From contig JAJOZX010000196.1 of assembly GCA_023014485.1 (NCBI GenBank), forward strand, positions 1,048,001 to 1,112,000: a stretch of 64,000 bases of DNA, given 5' to 3'. Below are positions 11,429-22,583 of this stretch, one piece after another. The notes under the pieces were generated by a model. That model had not been told where the DNA came from, made no database searches, and saw only the letters and a program-made list of their open reading frames with translations. Each line of letters begins with the position of its first letter. The first letter of the stretch is position 1. This DNA is from Bathynomus jamesi (taxonomy: Eukaryota; Arthropoda; Malacostraca; Isopoda; Cirolanidae). A program made the translations under genes and the position numbers.

Positions 11429-11986
11429 AACATTCATACTAAAATTGACTTACCTCTACCTCCCACGTGGGTGGACGCGCGTTTGGAGCGACTGGTAATT
11501 TCGGATTAGGGTCAGAATTTGTTAAATATTGTTCTTCTTACGGTTTTAATAACATACGAATTAGAGGAAACAAGAACAATATAAATTTTCATTACTTTTT
11601 GAGAGATAAAACGTTGTTGTTGTTGGTCAGCCGATCAGCCCACCCTGATCGAGCAAGCCGGCGGCACGCAGGTAACCGATCGCCCTCTCCGGAGTGGACC
11701 AGAGGTTCAGCGCACTAGTAATGTTGTGTTGTGTTCGTTGTTGTGCTAGAGCGGTACAGTTTGTCAAAATGTGTTCAATTGTTTGTGGTGTGTCCTGGCA
11801 CAGGTGGTAGGTGTCGTCTGTGGAGTTGTCTAGTCTGTGTTTATATGTCTGTACGTTGGGGTGATGTCCACATCGGAATCGTGCTAAGTTAACTCGATCC
11901 GATCTGCTAAGGCTGGTCTCTGTCAGTGGGTCGCGGCTTCGCACCTAGGACCATATTCAGACGGAGTCGTGTCAGTGCTATGTGGG

Positions 11987-12026
<40 letters not shown>

Positions 12027-13024
12027 CGTGTTTTCTTTGCTGTGTGATGTCTGTGGGGCGTGGTATGGAATGAAGTATTTGGTTATAATGTCTCTCTGGT
12101 GTTATCTTAATGGTGCGAGGTGTTGGTGCATGATTATAAATGTAGTAACAAGGGTGTTGTGGATTAGTTGTCGCTGCTGCCATGAATTGTGTTCCCCTCA
12201 TGTCTAAATGTTCCCTAATTTTCAGTATTTTTGTTTCTGTACACAGGTGTTCTATTGGTGTGTTGTTTGAGTACATCCTGTAATGATACGAAGTGCGTTG
12301 TTTTGTATTGTCTGTAAGGTATTTATGTGTGTGTTTGAGATATTGGGTGCCCAGCATAGGCTAGCATAGTCCATAACTGAGCAAATATATTGTTTGTATA
12401 TGAATGATGTTTTTTCCTGTCCTGAATGTGGTTTGCAAAAGATAATGATGTGTTGTATGTGACCCCAAGTATTTTGGTCCTGTGAGTGTGTGGAATGTTG
12501 GTGTTGTTTAGTGTAATCTGTGGAGTTATCTGGTGTTCTTTTGTGTTGCTTGTTAGCAAAGTGATGGTTGATTTTGTGGGTTCTACTTTGAGTCTATTGT
12601 GTGTGAGCCAGTCTTGTATACTGCTTATGTATTTTTGTAGGTTATTTGTAGCGGTGTCGATGTTGTTGTGGGTAGATGTTAGAGTGATTTCATCTGCATA
12701 TGATGATAAGGTAAGCTTGTTATCTATGGGTGTTGGAATGTCATGCATGTATAAGTTGAACAGTGTTGGTGAGAGAACAGAGCCTTGAGGGACCCAGTTC
12801 GGAAAAAGCTTGTTTTTGGATGACTTGCCATTAAATGTGACATGTGAATATCTTCCTGAAAGATAGTTGCTCAGCCACCTTTTGGTGTTATTGTGCATGT
12901 TCGTGTTGAGTATTTTGTTTATGAGAGGGAAGCGTGGGATAGCATCAAATGCTTTACTAATGTCTATTGCTGCTAATAGTGTACGTTGAGCTGGTCGTCT
13001 GGAGTTGATGCCATCCATGATGTA

Positions 13025-13782
13025 CGGTGTCCGGCGAATTTGTCTACAACAATTTGTCTAAAGATACAATTCATCTACAACAATTTGTCTACAACAATTT
13101 ATCTACAGCAATTAGTCTACAGATACAATTTATCTACAATAATTTGTCTACAGATACAATTTGTCTAGAGAGGAAAAATGAAAACTATTTGATGTTAATT
13201 ATTATTAATTTTTTCAAAAAAATTAAAAATTTGTTTATGCAATCGGTTTTCTTGAGAAATGATAAAGAAAAATGTTATTGGATATTGAATAAATTTATTT
13301 ACTGAAACGACGCAATACACTCCAACATCTTTTTGAATAAGTCCGAGCTGGTGGCGCTTACGCCATACAAATTCACAAAAAATGACAAGAATTAGTGCGA
13401 TATCTTGCAAAAACAATAGTATAAGAAACTCAATTAGGTCAGGTTAGGTTAGGTCAGGTCAGGTCAGGTCAGGTTAGGTCAGGTTAGGTTAGGTTAGGTC
13501 AGGTTAGGTTAGGTTAGGTTTCTCAAGAAAACCGATTGCAGAAACAAAATCAGGGTCATCGACTGCCTTTGTTTTCAATTTCGTAGGAAAATCGAGAGCA
13601 GTTCATGAAACATACTAGATCCAATATTAGTAATAGTTTCTCTAGACAAATTGTATCTGTAGACAAATTATTGTAGATAAATTGTATCTATAGACTAATT
13701 GTTGTAGATAAATTGTTGTAGACAAATTGTTGTAGATGAATTGTATCTTTAGACAAATTGTTTTAGACAAATTCGCCTAAAA
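13025..13782. mobile_element. foldback (FB-like) element with 10-bp target duplication
   Basis: CCATGATGTA occurs at 13,015-13,024 and again at 13,783-13,792, exactly flanking the insert. The uninterrupted LINE copy confirms the site. Arms of about 140 bp (13,034-13,174 and 13,633-13,777) are highly similar inverted repeats, each built from tandem variants of ACAATTTGTCTA. A second inverted block (GCAATCGGTTTTCTTGAGA at about 13,239 and its complement at about 13,520) lies farther in. No coding capacity. Tandem-subrepeat arms and a 9-10 bp duplication recall Drosophila Foldback and Mutator-type elements; that link is inference. Confidence 0.8.
13434..13520 (+). repeat. interstitial telomere-like array (TTAGG/TCAGG)n
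   Basis: About 17 pentamers alternating TTAGG and TCAGG, inside the centre of the foldback element. TTAGG is the arthropod-type telomere unit. Its position in a mobile element, not at a chromosome end, is plain from the flanks. Confidence 0.85.
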
Positions 13783-14342
13783 CCATGATGTACTGCGTGA
13801 GGTTAGTGAGTAATGTCGTGGTTGAGTGGTGAGGTCTGAATCCATGTTGAGTAGGCGATAGTGGTATGTGTGGGTTGGTGATTTGTAAGATTAGTCTTTT
13901 TGTTACTTTGGAAGGTGTGCATAGTAAAGTAATGGGTCTATAGGAAGCTGGTTCTGTTGGATTTTTGTTTGGTTTGAGTAGTGTAATAATTTTACTTTGT
14001 TTCCATCTGTCAGGAATAAAACATTGTTGGTATGAATATGTGCTGATGTTTGTGAGAGCTAGTATTCCCTGTGTGCCTAAGTGTTTAAGGTGTATGTTAG
14101 ATATGTTGCCTGGTCCAGTAGCCTTCGAATTCTTAGTGTTTTTGATGATGTTGGTGGTCTGGTCTGTATTGAAATGTGTAGTGGTAGTGTCGAGTCTGTA
14201 GGTTTTCTTGTATCTGGCTGTTTGTCTGTCTGCGTGTTTCTAGTTGTTGTCTCTGTTTAGGTGACTTATCTTTGCGTAGTGATTAACTAGAATGTTAGCT
14301 TGTTGTGTTGGGTATTGTATATTCATTTTAGTATGACAGCTC

Positions 14343-14374
14343 ATGAATGATATGAGAAGACTTGGTAATTATTA
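14343..14374. repeat. right member of the inverted repeat around LINE copy 2
   Basis: ATGAGAAGACTTGGTAATTAT, the complement of 11,391-11,428. See that entry. Confidence 0.45.
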
Positions 14375-14450
14375 GACTTTGGTATAATCTGAAGTTTAGT
14401 AGTTTAGTAAGTTTAGTAAGGTAAAATCAAAAATAAATAAAGCTACAAAC

Positions 14451-14590
14451 CACAAGCGGTTCCTGAATACCAGCCTTGAACCACATGACTTGGGGAACTG
14501 GGAAGCCTGAAGCTATGCAATTGAGGATGAGATCTGAGCCATATTCAACACTGATTTCTGAATCCGGAGATGCGGTAAACTTTGGTGGTT
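14451..14590 (-). CDS. immunoglobulin-gene exon: first half of Ig domain 8
   Basis: Last recognisable exon of the minus-strand multi-Ig gene. A pyrimidine-rich acceptor (CTTCCATTTCAG) precedes it and it enters at phase 1, joining the G left by the exon at 19,968. It encodes EPPKFTASPDSE...LILNCIASGFPVPQVMWFKAG, an I-set pattern with the first Cys and the core Trp. The 3' splice choice is uncertain: GTTTGT after CTTGTG gives the end used here (phase 0), while GTATTC 18 nt earlier would give phase 1. The matching second half was not found, so the gene is either broken or continues beyond the left edge. Confidence 0.75.
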
Positions 14591-14615
14591 CTGAAATGGA
14601 AGTTACCAACTTCAT

Positions 14616-15719
14616 TCTTCAATAAATTAATTTGAAGTGCAATAAAATTTGCAATAAATCACTTATTCACTCTCGGTAGATTGTGATGGAATAGTGAACC
14701 TTGGGACCTATACCCACTTGGTCAACAAACCGTAACATCGACAATCTAAAAAACTAATTTAACCTAACCTAATTTAATATAACCACAATAACTTGGCGAT
14801 TTTATGTGAAGTCGATCAGATGTCGTTAGCCCGGAACCTCAAGCAGCTTCGAGTACGCGAGTACGCGAAATCATCTATCGGCCTTTATAACACTGATTTA
14901 TTTTAGTAATTATCATATTGTCATTCAATAAGAGTGGGAAATACTGTAGTTTCCCATAATTACAGTCTCGTATCAGAAATAAAAAGTACAGGGCTTCAAC
15001 ATTACAGACGTCATGATCCTGCCAGGCAGCGGTTACGAGTCTGAAACACGAGAAAATTGGGACTCGGTAGCTTTCAAGCTGCGCAAAATTTAGATGCTGG
15101 AAAAAATAAAAATAGCTTCTCGGTGGACTGCGGAGCAATCAGTTTTTAGTCTACCGACCTATGAAATAAATATCAGTTTATTTGTTGAAAATTGAAACTG
15201 TTTCTCATTTGTTAAAAGATACTTAGAATAATTTTAGATTACATTTTCGAATCAACCAAAATTACATCTAACACTTTATCACTTTTCGCCGAGTAATTCT
15301 TTTGTAATTTAGATATAGTAATAAAGAAAAGATCGTCTGAGAAAATTTAAACAATTATAAATTATTGCTGACCTTAACCGAGTGGGATTGTTAAATTGGA
15401 TGGGATCGTTTATTAAAAATTGGGAAATTGGGGTTTATTGTAGTTGGTTTATTTTATATATTAAGGGGGACTGAACTTAATTTAGCAGGACCATATGTTG
15501 TTGTTGTAAGCCAAGCGTCACGCATTGGGAAGATAACATCGAACCTTGGTAACGTCGTTCAGTCTATTACGTTGGTTTTATTTTATTTAAATCCGTCTTA
15601 ATACTTTGTTAAAGTAGGAAGAGGTGGCTGGTAAATAAAACTGATTTATATAAAATTTTAACTTTCACGTATGTTAAGAATATATTGAATCTATATTCTA
15701 CAACATGTATAATATACAA
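14616..15719. other. intron sequence without recognised element
   Basis: Lies between Ig exons at 14,590 and 19,968. A few TAACC-type pentamers occur near 14,760. Nothing else recognised. Confidence 0.4.
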
Positions 15720-16090
15720 GGTGTCCACACTGTCTTGTTACCCCAGTAAAATACTAACTGATTTTCCCAGCAGCTATACGATTGAACAATGCATATCGGC
15801 TAGTACCTGGGTCCATGAGCGACCACGTAATGACAAAACCATTGAAAATATTCGTGCAGACTTCCAGGACTGATTCAATCGTCCAACTTCTTTTTACGGG
15901 TTCTGCACCATTGAATCGGTCCTGGAAGTCTGCACGAATATTTTCAATGGTTTTGCCATCATGTGGTCGCTCATGGACCCAGGTACCAGCCAATATGCGT
16001 TGTTCAATCGTATAGCTGCTGCTATCACACATTTCAAATAAGTCTGACAGAAAAACGAAAATCAGTTAGTATTTTACTTGGGTGACAAGA
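15720..16090. mobile_element. inverted duplicate of a transposase N-terminus
   Basis: Two arms, 15,735-15,880 and about 15,915-16,085, are inverted copies. Each encodes the same helix-turn-helix start (YTIEQRILAGTWVHERP and KTIENIRADFQD), once on plus and once on minus. The outer parts share AAAATACTAACTGATTTTC. This looks like the N-terminal DNA-binding part of a transposase captured head-to-head in a foldback structure. No catalytic domain is present. Confidence 0.6.
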
Positions 16091-17539
16091 TCCGTAGATT
16101 AAACGTTCGTTTCTACCTTTTATCACGCTCATGGGTCTGAAGGCTGTAAACGTTTGAAAAAACCAACAGTGATTAGCCAGTATCAACCAATCGTGGCTCT
16201 TCTCATTCCCCGTAATCATGCGCTTTCAGATATATAGTCCGCAAGTTATATTCCGCTTTGAAATTGAACAACTCTAATATATATAGTATATATCGTCGTT
16301 GCCATAATTTATAATGTCAGTATTTATTGTTCGGTAGGAAAATAACGCTGGATGTTCTTACTCTTTATTTTATTAAATTTAGTTGGCATTAATTGAGCAA
16401 AATATCCAAAATATATAAGCTATATACGACACGAAATTTCAGGCGAAATAAATGAAAAATAAAGACGCGGCCAGAGATGTTCTGATGACGTAATGGTTCG
16501 CGAAGATGAAACAGCGAGAGTAATTTGAAGTGTTCTCAATGCAGGGGCTCGGCGAAGACTGACTGACGAAGGATGCTTTTTACAGACTCTGTGCTTGTTG
16601 TTCTTCTGATGTCCTTTGGGAGAAACCTTTGGCAGTTCTATCAAGGAAGTGGTTAATGACTCTGAAGCTTCCATTTCTGGTCCCTCTTAAAATAAATGGT
16701 CATCGCTCAGTTCGCGATGATGTGCAAAACTCTTCCGATATCTTTTTGTTTGTCGGCATCGGTTTTTCGCTTAAGCCATAAGACTCCAGCGACTATACTT
16801 GAACCTTAGGAAGACCTTTCTTAATTACTGTTGGTACGGCCGATAAACGGTTTAAACATTTGAAGCGTAATAACATATTGCTCGTCTAGCAATGTTTTCA
16901 TGTTTTAAATTATATTTCTTTTTGTCGTAAATGATATATTGTTTTTATTCTAAAATACGTTAATTTATAGCCTGTTGGCCTTTTTGGGATATAACAAAAA
17001 TAACCCCATATATAATAATCAGTACTTTGTTATGACTTTTTTCTTTCTTGCTTAGTAAAACATCAACTTTTTTTTAAATGTTGGTCAAAGTAATTTTATT
17101 TAAAATAATATAAACCTTAAAGTGATTAAGTAATGTAAAAAAACTTCTTTTCATCATATTAATTTTTCCTGTTGAGATTACAGGGTGTCCAAGAAAGGAT
17201 AATGTAAAACTAATTGGTAATTTTTCTTGTTAATCACTACGTATTCAATATATATGATTGTTTACACTTTCAAACTGTTCAATCTACTGTAGAACACTTC
17301 ACAAGATGACCATCACTTGTCACTGCAATACGTATTCGATGCTCGAAGCTCATCAGATCATCAGCAAGGTGATTTTTGTGGATGGATCCCGTAGCCTTCG
17401 TTTCTTTGATGGAGTTCTGCTAGACTACTGGGCTTGTCACAATACACAGGTGCTTTAACACGTCCCCACATACGTGTAAATCCAGAGGTTAAGTAAGGTG
17501 ATAACTAATTATATACTACTTATAATAGAAAACGAAACT
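16091..17539. other. intron sequence without recognised gene
   Basis: A CAGGGTGTCCAAGAAAGG start near 17,180 resembles ends of Tc1-type MITEs in this window, but no matching far end was found. Otherwise nothing recognised. Confidence 0.35.
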
Positions 17540-18725
17540 AAACCTACATATATTGTTGAAACATGTTCCGAAGAGACAAAAAACAAACAAACATATCAAA
17601 CTCTAAAGAAAAAACGGAGCAGTATTTAGACAGCAGAAACGAACCATCAAAAATACCACGGATGCAAAACTGAAGCAAGAAGACTCAAGCTAGAAAAGGC
17701 TATACGAAATAGAACTGGACCTAAAACAATCATTTACCGACAAGATAAACGAGGAGGAAATCAAGGTAGCAGAAAAAAAGAAAAAATAATTTTATGCTTT
17801 CTCTTCGGAAGAGAAAAGGAGGTTGCTTAAAAAAACAATTCAACTCGGTGTTCAACCCCTCTAAGCCCGGGATCAAAATAGAAAATTTGTGTGCATTCTT
17901 TGACGTAGATACAAATCAGTCAAGAACAAGTACAGACACAAATTTATTAACTGATTTTGAATTTTTGGAAGAGGACATAATTAAGGTGCTCTCAGAAACA
18001 CAAGAAAATTAAACACTAGGGCCAGGCACGTGGAGTGCCATATTTCTCAAAATAATGCAAAGAGAATATAGCCAAGCCACTATATTTACTTTGGAGGAAA
18101 TCACTTGACACAGGACAAATACCACTCGCGTTAAAGAAACCCTCTTATTCAAAGGAGGTAACAGAATTATCGGCCAGTAGCTCTCACCTCCCACTTTATA
18201 AAGTGCTTTCAAAAGGTAATTATAAACAAAATTACTTACTACCTACAAGAAAATAATTTATTCACTCCGAGCATCACAAACATTGTGTCGAAGTCAAAAT
18301 ATAAATGTAATATACATCGATTTTTCCTAAAGCCTCCGATAAATGTGATCATGGAATTATAGTACACAAACTTCAGAATACAGGAATTGCTGGAAGGTTG
18401 GGACGATAGATATTTAGTTTTCTGAATCAAAGACCACGAAGAGTGGTAGTAAATTGACTTAAATCTGAAATCTCAAAAGTCATCATTTCTTTCCAACAAA
18501 GTACAGTATTATCTCCGTTGCTATTTATCAAAGTAATTGCAGACATTGATGCAGATATTAATGACAGTGTTGTATCATGTTTCGCGGATGACACAAAGAT
18601 ATGCGAGGAAATATTAAATGGAGGCGACAGAGAAAAATTATAAAACGACATTGGAACATTATTTAAATAGTTGGAAGACAAAAATATGAAGTTCAACCAA
18701 GAAAAAATCCAGCTTATAAGATATG
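17540..18725 (+). pseudogene. CR1-like LINE reverse transcriptase fragment
   Basis: Heavily decayed RT. A connector region at 17,794-18,012 reads LTDFEFLEEDIIKVLSE and leads into a PGPGTWSAIFLK-like block. A shifted DFS-A-DKCDH block follows near 18,310-18,350. LSPLLFI and then SCFADDTKICEEI lie near 18,510-18,610; the FADD box is the RT catalytic motif. Many stops. It sits in an intron of the Ig gene and runs opposite to it. Confidence 0.65.
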
Positions 18726-18727
18726 AT

Positions 18728-19060
18728 CAGTGGCGGATTATCACTGAGGTAATTGAGGCTGAAGCCTCAAGCCCCCATGCTTGAGGCGGGCCCTCAATCA
18801 ACTGAGTTTCGATGATATAATTCGAGATTTCGCAAACTTCTTTGATTAAATATGACAGAATACACAAACTGACAAATTCTCTGTTTTATTTTATGTTTTA
18901 TAGGCCCTAAAGTAAAGTTTGTTTAATACTGTTTTGTTTTAGCAAACAGCAAAATACACTGTGTTAAGGTTCTTTTAACACAATAATATACACATGAAAA
19001 ATACTCGAGGGATGTATCCAAACTTTAGAAGTGAAACAGAAACATACTGAAATGAGAGAA
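18728..19060. mobile_element. possible hAT-like MITE end
   Basis: CAGTGGCGGATTATCACTG at 18,728 has the form of a hAT terminal repeat and cuts the LINE fragment. I could not find the opposite end or a target duplication, so the extent is a guess. Confidence 0.3.
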
Positions 19061-19064
19061 GGCG

Positions 19065-19375
19065 TAGATCCTGTACTATCCCAGCTGCGGTGGGAAAGGG
19101 GGACCATGAAGACGAAGATGGAACATACCCTCAGAATACGTGGCCCCGAAACTCTTTAACGTGCTGCCAAAGAAACTGAGGAACCTCCAGCACACCAACC
19201 TGAAGAATTTCAAGAATAAACTGCGCAGGTTCTTGTACAAAGTTCCTGGCCAGCCATGCATAGCTGGTTACGAGGGCAGGAGAGTGAAAACCAATTCTCT
19301 CTTCCACCAAATCCCGCGGGTGAGGCAGGATGTTGCAGAGGAGTCGACTGCAGGTCGATCCTAAACCGTCATTCG
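19065..19375 (+). pseudogene. 3' end of a CR1-like LINE ORF2
   Basis: Encodes APKLFNVLPKKLRNL...FKNKLRRFLYKVPGQP...GYEGRRVKTNSLFHQIPR, the C-terminal signature of CR1-like ORF2 (compare the ends at 27,780-27,990 and 58,140-58,440). It may be the far part of the RT fragment at 17,540-18,725, separated by the possible hAT insert. Confidence 0.6.
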
Positions 19376-19967
19376 AAGACATCAAGTAAGAGTCAAGTAA
19401 GATATACTGTATATACTGTATAGAAGATTAGTGTTATTTAAACAGTTAGTTTCAGTAAAGCTCAGTTTTGTATAATTTACGGACTTTATATGAGAAAACA
19501 AAATTACGAAGAATGAAGGGAACTGTGACTGATTAATAAAGGGGTAATTCAGCTCGTTTTTCAAATGTTTACGGCCTTTACATACCTGCCATGATTATGA
19601 TAAAAAGATGGAAACAAGCTTTTAATCTATACTGTACTCGCACCGTATGAATTATACCCGCTAAGAACCGGAGTTTTAGAGGGTAGAATTATGCCACAGT
19701 CCTCCTTTAAATCACAAAGATATAGATTGCTTTCCTCGTATAATTTATCTCCTTCGTCCTTCTACTCGTGGATCTTCACAATTGTGAAAGTGAAAAGTTA
19801 ATTGGTTTCATGTGTCATTGTATTTACTGCGCAATAAAGACCAAATACCCCTCGAGTTAATAAAAGTAAACGTACTGCTTCACTTTTAGTCACTGGTGGA
19901 CTCTCTTCGCCGTAGAGAGGAAATATTTCAAGAGTTATTTCGATATAAATTGCCATATTAGACGTAC
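19376..19967. other. intron sequence, nothing recognised
   Basis: Between the LINE end and the next Ig exon. No feature seen. Confidence 0.4.
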
Positions 19968-20214
19968 CGAAAATGTCGATATCGACGAAAGCTTCTTTCA
20001 CGAACCGTGCTTCGGGAATCGTCGCTCTGCAAACCCACGTTCCGGTATCGCCCAATGCAACCTCTTCCAACCTCATCCGATAACTAAGTTCATTTTCTGT
20101 CAAGGGGACGTCATCCTTCTCCTTCACCAAGCTCGCTCTCTCTTTCACTTGGGCCCCTTTTATCGAAGGGTCCAAGTACAAGTAGGGACGGCCACCGTGA
20201 CTAAACTCTATTGT
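19968..20214 (-). CDS. immunoglobulin-gene exon: second half of Ig domain 7
   Basis: 247 nt, phase 0 to phase 1. The acceptor is CATTATCTACAG and the donor is G|GTACGT. It encodes TIEFSHGGRPYLYLD...LSYRMRLEEVALGDTGTWVCRATIPEARF...VDIDIFG. The Gly-Asp-Thr-Gly-x-W-x-C motif is the F strand of an Ig fold. The C strand has Phe where the usual core Trp would be. It follows the 113-nt first-half exon at 20,379. Confidence 0.85.
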
Positions 20215-20378
20215 CTGTAGATAATGTTACGTTACATAGAATTAAGAAGGAATAATAATGTAGTGCTTAAATGCGTCAGTCATCGTATCACAGAGATCGA
20301 CCTCTCGACCCACAATCATTCAGTTGAGGAGCTGTTTATTAATCAAAATTAAAATATATATATATATATATTATTTAC

Positions 20379-20491
20379 GTGAGTGTAGCCTTTGAAGCCT
20401 TTCAATCTGCAGTCAAGAATCATCTGTGATTCAATCCAGAGCGGGTTTCCTTTCGGACGCTGTTCTAACACCACAGACAAATCTTCCAAGT
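20379..20491 (-). CDS. immunoglobulin-gene exon: first half of Ig domain 7
   Basis: 113 nt, phase 1 to phase 0. The acceptor is TTAAATTTCAG and the donor is CAC|GTAAAT. It encodes DLEDLSVVLEQRPKG...ESQMILDCRLKGFKGYTH, including the first domain Cys. The phases join cleanly to 21,125 upstream and 20,214 downstream. Confidence 0.8.
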
Positions 20492-20679
20492 CTGAAATTT
20501 AAAATTAATACCCAAAATATTTTTAAGGAAAGGACACAACTGGAGATATAATTTCTATGACCATGACTACCAACCAAAGTATGGATATCGTCTGTAAAGA
20601 TCATCTGGAACCAGATTACATTACAATTTTAAAAGGTAACATTAGAACAAACTTAATGATACTCGTTTCACACACACAT

Positions 20680-20682
20680 ATA

Positions 20683-20728
<46 letters not shown>
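20680..20728. repeat. TA microsatellite
   Basis: TA run directly before the SINE head at 20,729. Confidence 0.8.
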
Positions 20729-20729
<1 letters not shown>

Positions 20730-20830
20730 GCGCCCCGATGGTGTAGTGGTTAGCGTTGCTGACTACGAATCCATCGGCCTCGGGATCGAGACCTGGTGAC
20801 GGCAGGCAGCGCGCAGCAACACCCAGTTGT
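20729..20830 (+). mobile_element. tRNA-Arg-derived SINE head
   Basis: Contains an A-box-like GGTGTAGTGGTTAGCG and a B-box-like GGATCGAGACC. CTGACTACGAATC between them matches the anticodon-arm pattern of tRNA-Arg(ACG). The 3' half does not fold into an acceptor stem, so it is a SINE, not a functional tRNA. Confidence 0.6.
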
Positions 20831-20875
20831 TCATCCTTCCACACAACAAAAAAATGGTTGGTAAATAAATGAGTA

Positions 20876-21030
20876 CCATGGGTAGCATAGTGGTTAATAC
20901 GCTGGGCTGTTGGTGGGGCGTGGTTCGGATTCCACGTTAAAATGTCCGTCTAAGGTGGAGTGACAAGCTTGACCTTCGTCAGAATGAACAATTCGGGCGG
21001 AAACAAAACCAAGGTTAACGAAGGTTATAT
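20876..21030 (+). mobile_element. second tRNA-like SINE unit
   Basis: GGGTAGCATAGTGGTTAATACG (A-box region) and GTGGTTCGGATTCCACG (B box in a T-arm-like hairpin). It lies about 45 bp after the first tRNA-like unit, so the two may form a dimeric SINE. Ends in TA repeat at about 21,027-21,049. Confidence 0.5.
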
Positions 21031-21124
21031 ATATATATATATATATATACGCCCTGAGTTTTCTTATCACCGAATGGAATCAGTAAAGTGAACTTTAATA
21101 GATGTTTACAAACAATTCTCTCAC

Positions 21125-21314
21125 CTGGAATCGTGACATTGACTTCTGCCGACGTTATTGGACTGGTGAAACACTGATAGAACCCTGCGTCTTGAGGGGT
21201 CACCTCAAAGATATGCAGTGTGTGCACTGTGGAGTTTCCTTCATCTTCTCGAATCAAATAAAATCTCGAATCTTCTTCACCGAGAAGCATTGTTTGGTTC
21301 ATGAAGAAGCTCAC
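21125..21314 (-). CDS. immunoglobulin-gene exon: second half of Ig domain 6
   Basis: 190 nt, phase 0 to 1. The acceptor is ATTATGAATATAAAG and the donor is G|GTGAGA. It encodes VSFFMNQTMLLGEEDSRFYLI...VTPQDAGFYQCFTSPITSAEVNVTIPG. The D-A-G-F-Y-x-C motif gives the second Cys; the C-strand Trp is replaced by Phe. Its first half lies 10.4 kb away at 31,675. Confidence 0.85.
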
Positions 21315-21610
21315 CTTTATATTCATAATAATTAAATAATTCATTTTAACGAGAAATCACTGAAAATAACAACCTTGTCGATTATTCAACTGCACTCAAC
21401 ATCCAGTGGGTGGTGGTGGTAAATATTTCAATAAAGTTCAAGTAGAAACACCTATTTCATTTATACTGTAATTTATATTTACCTGTTTTCGACATTATAT
21501 TATTTTAACTTCTAACTTTGAAAAGGAGTTTCCTTGAAACATCTTCAAAGATAAGTTCCCTGTCACTGCAGCCATTATACTACTTTTACATATATATATA
21601 TTTTTTTTTT

Positions 21611-21815
21611 AATTGGGATTGTTTAACCTCCTTCACAACATCTAAGGTCATATGAAGGAGGGGACCTACAGCTTTACGTGGGATCCGAACCACGGGTCGC
21701 TACATAATCTGGGCGCAGAGGACGGTCTCCCATCCAACTACTACCCAGACCCAATGTCGCTTAACTTCGCTGATCTCCGGGAAGCGGTGTTACGGCATTG
21801 GCCATGACGTAGCCC
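21611..21815 (-). mobile_element. 5S-rRNA-derived SINE, copy 1
   Basis: On the minus strand it begins GGGCTACGTCATGGCCAATG and continues with GAAGTTAAGCGACATTGGGTC and AGTAGTTGGATGGGAGACCG. These are recognisable 5S rRNA blocks including the pol III internal control region. A family body follows (CGACCCGTGGTTCGGATCCC, GTAGGTCCCCTCCTTC), ending near GGTTAAACAATCCC. Further copies are at 34,431 and 41,084. Confidence 0.8.
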
Positions 21816-21818
21816 ATA

Positions 21819-22581
21819 TATACTGTATATATATATATATATATATATACTATGAAAGGAAAGGACATTTTCTGATGGAGCAAAAAAAAAATTGAACGGC
21901 TAAAAAATCTGAGTCACTGCACTGTTTACACTATGCCTGAACTCGGGCGCCAGAAAACAGTCTGGGAAAAAAATTGTGTGTTTGCACGTTCCTGAAACCA
22001 GGAGAGCAATATGCTCACGTTTCTACTTCTGTTTCGCCATGTTTTCATTCACCTGACCACGTGTGACTCGTCCCAACCAATCAGCGACATTCAGTACCCT
22101 CTGGCCAGGCGCTAATGTGCGACTTCCTCAAAACCAGCCATGGACTCGAGCGCCTGCTTTCAGACGCTTGAAAATGGCGTTTACACTCGACTTTTTTGAG
22201 GCATAATATTCGAGTTCAACTAAGTAAACTTAATGACAAGAAAAATAAAAGTATAGTTCGTTTCTTAACTTCAATTATCTTTTAATGTCAAATATCCTTT
22301 TATTTTAACCATAATTAACCATTTTTCAGTAGCAGCAAAGCGTAGAAGGGAAAAGGTATTTTTTAATTGTTTCAGGACTTGATTTCACAGTTTCTATTCT
22401 GGTTCAATATTCGAATATAAAACTTAATTTCTACAAAATGTTTTTCACTCTCACTTTATAAATTCAGAATAGTTTTTCCTTAACTAATAAAAAACAACTT
22501 TATCTTACAGATAAAATTACAAATTATTATCCGAAAACAAGCAAATCCCAAAAGTTTTATTCACAAAACATTTTACAAATA
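21819..22581. other. intron sequence without recognised gene
   Basis: TA microsatellite at 21,825-21,850, then unassigned sequence up to the DD41D transposon. Confidence 0.4.
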
Positions 22582-22583
22582 TA

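Larger units (their letters stand above)
11612..14315 (-). pseudogene. LINE copy 2 (same family as 1474-4782), 5'-truncated and interrupted
   Basis: Minus-strand copy corresponding to roughly positions 2805-4790 of the first element, ending in the same (AAC)n tail at about 11,612-11,626. The RT catalytic box reads YADE instead of YADD. About 80 nt are missing downstream of the HIQD segment (near 12,420), and stops and frame changes are present. A foldback element is inserted at 13,025-13,782. The CA-repeat at 11,994-12,020 is an expansion inside the coding part. The endonuclease and 2A regions are absent through 5' truncation. Confidence 0.85.

Noticed and set aside
13965..14201. Plus-strand frame opposite LINE copy 2
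   Set aside because: Complement of the RT sequence, matching the antisense of 2928-3164.
20729..20830. Functional tRNA-Arg gene
   Set aside because: A and B boxes and anticodon region are present, but the acceptor and T stems do not pair; better as a SINE head.
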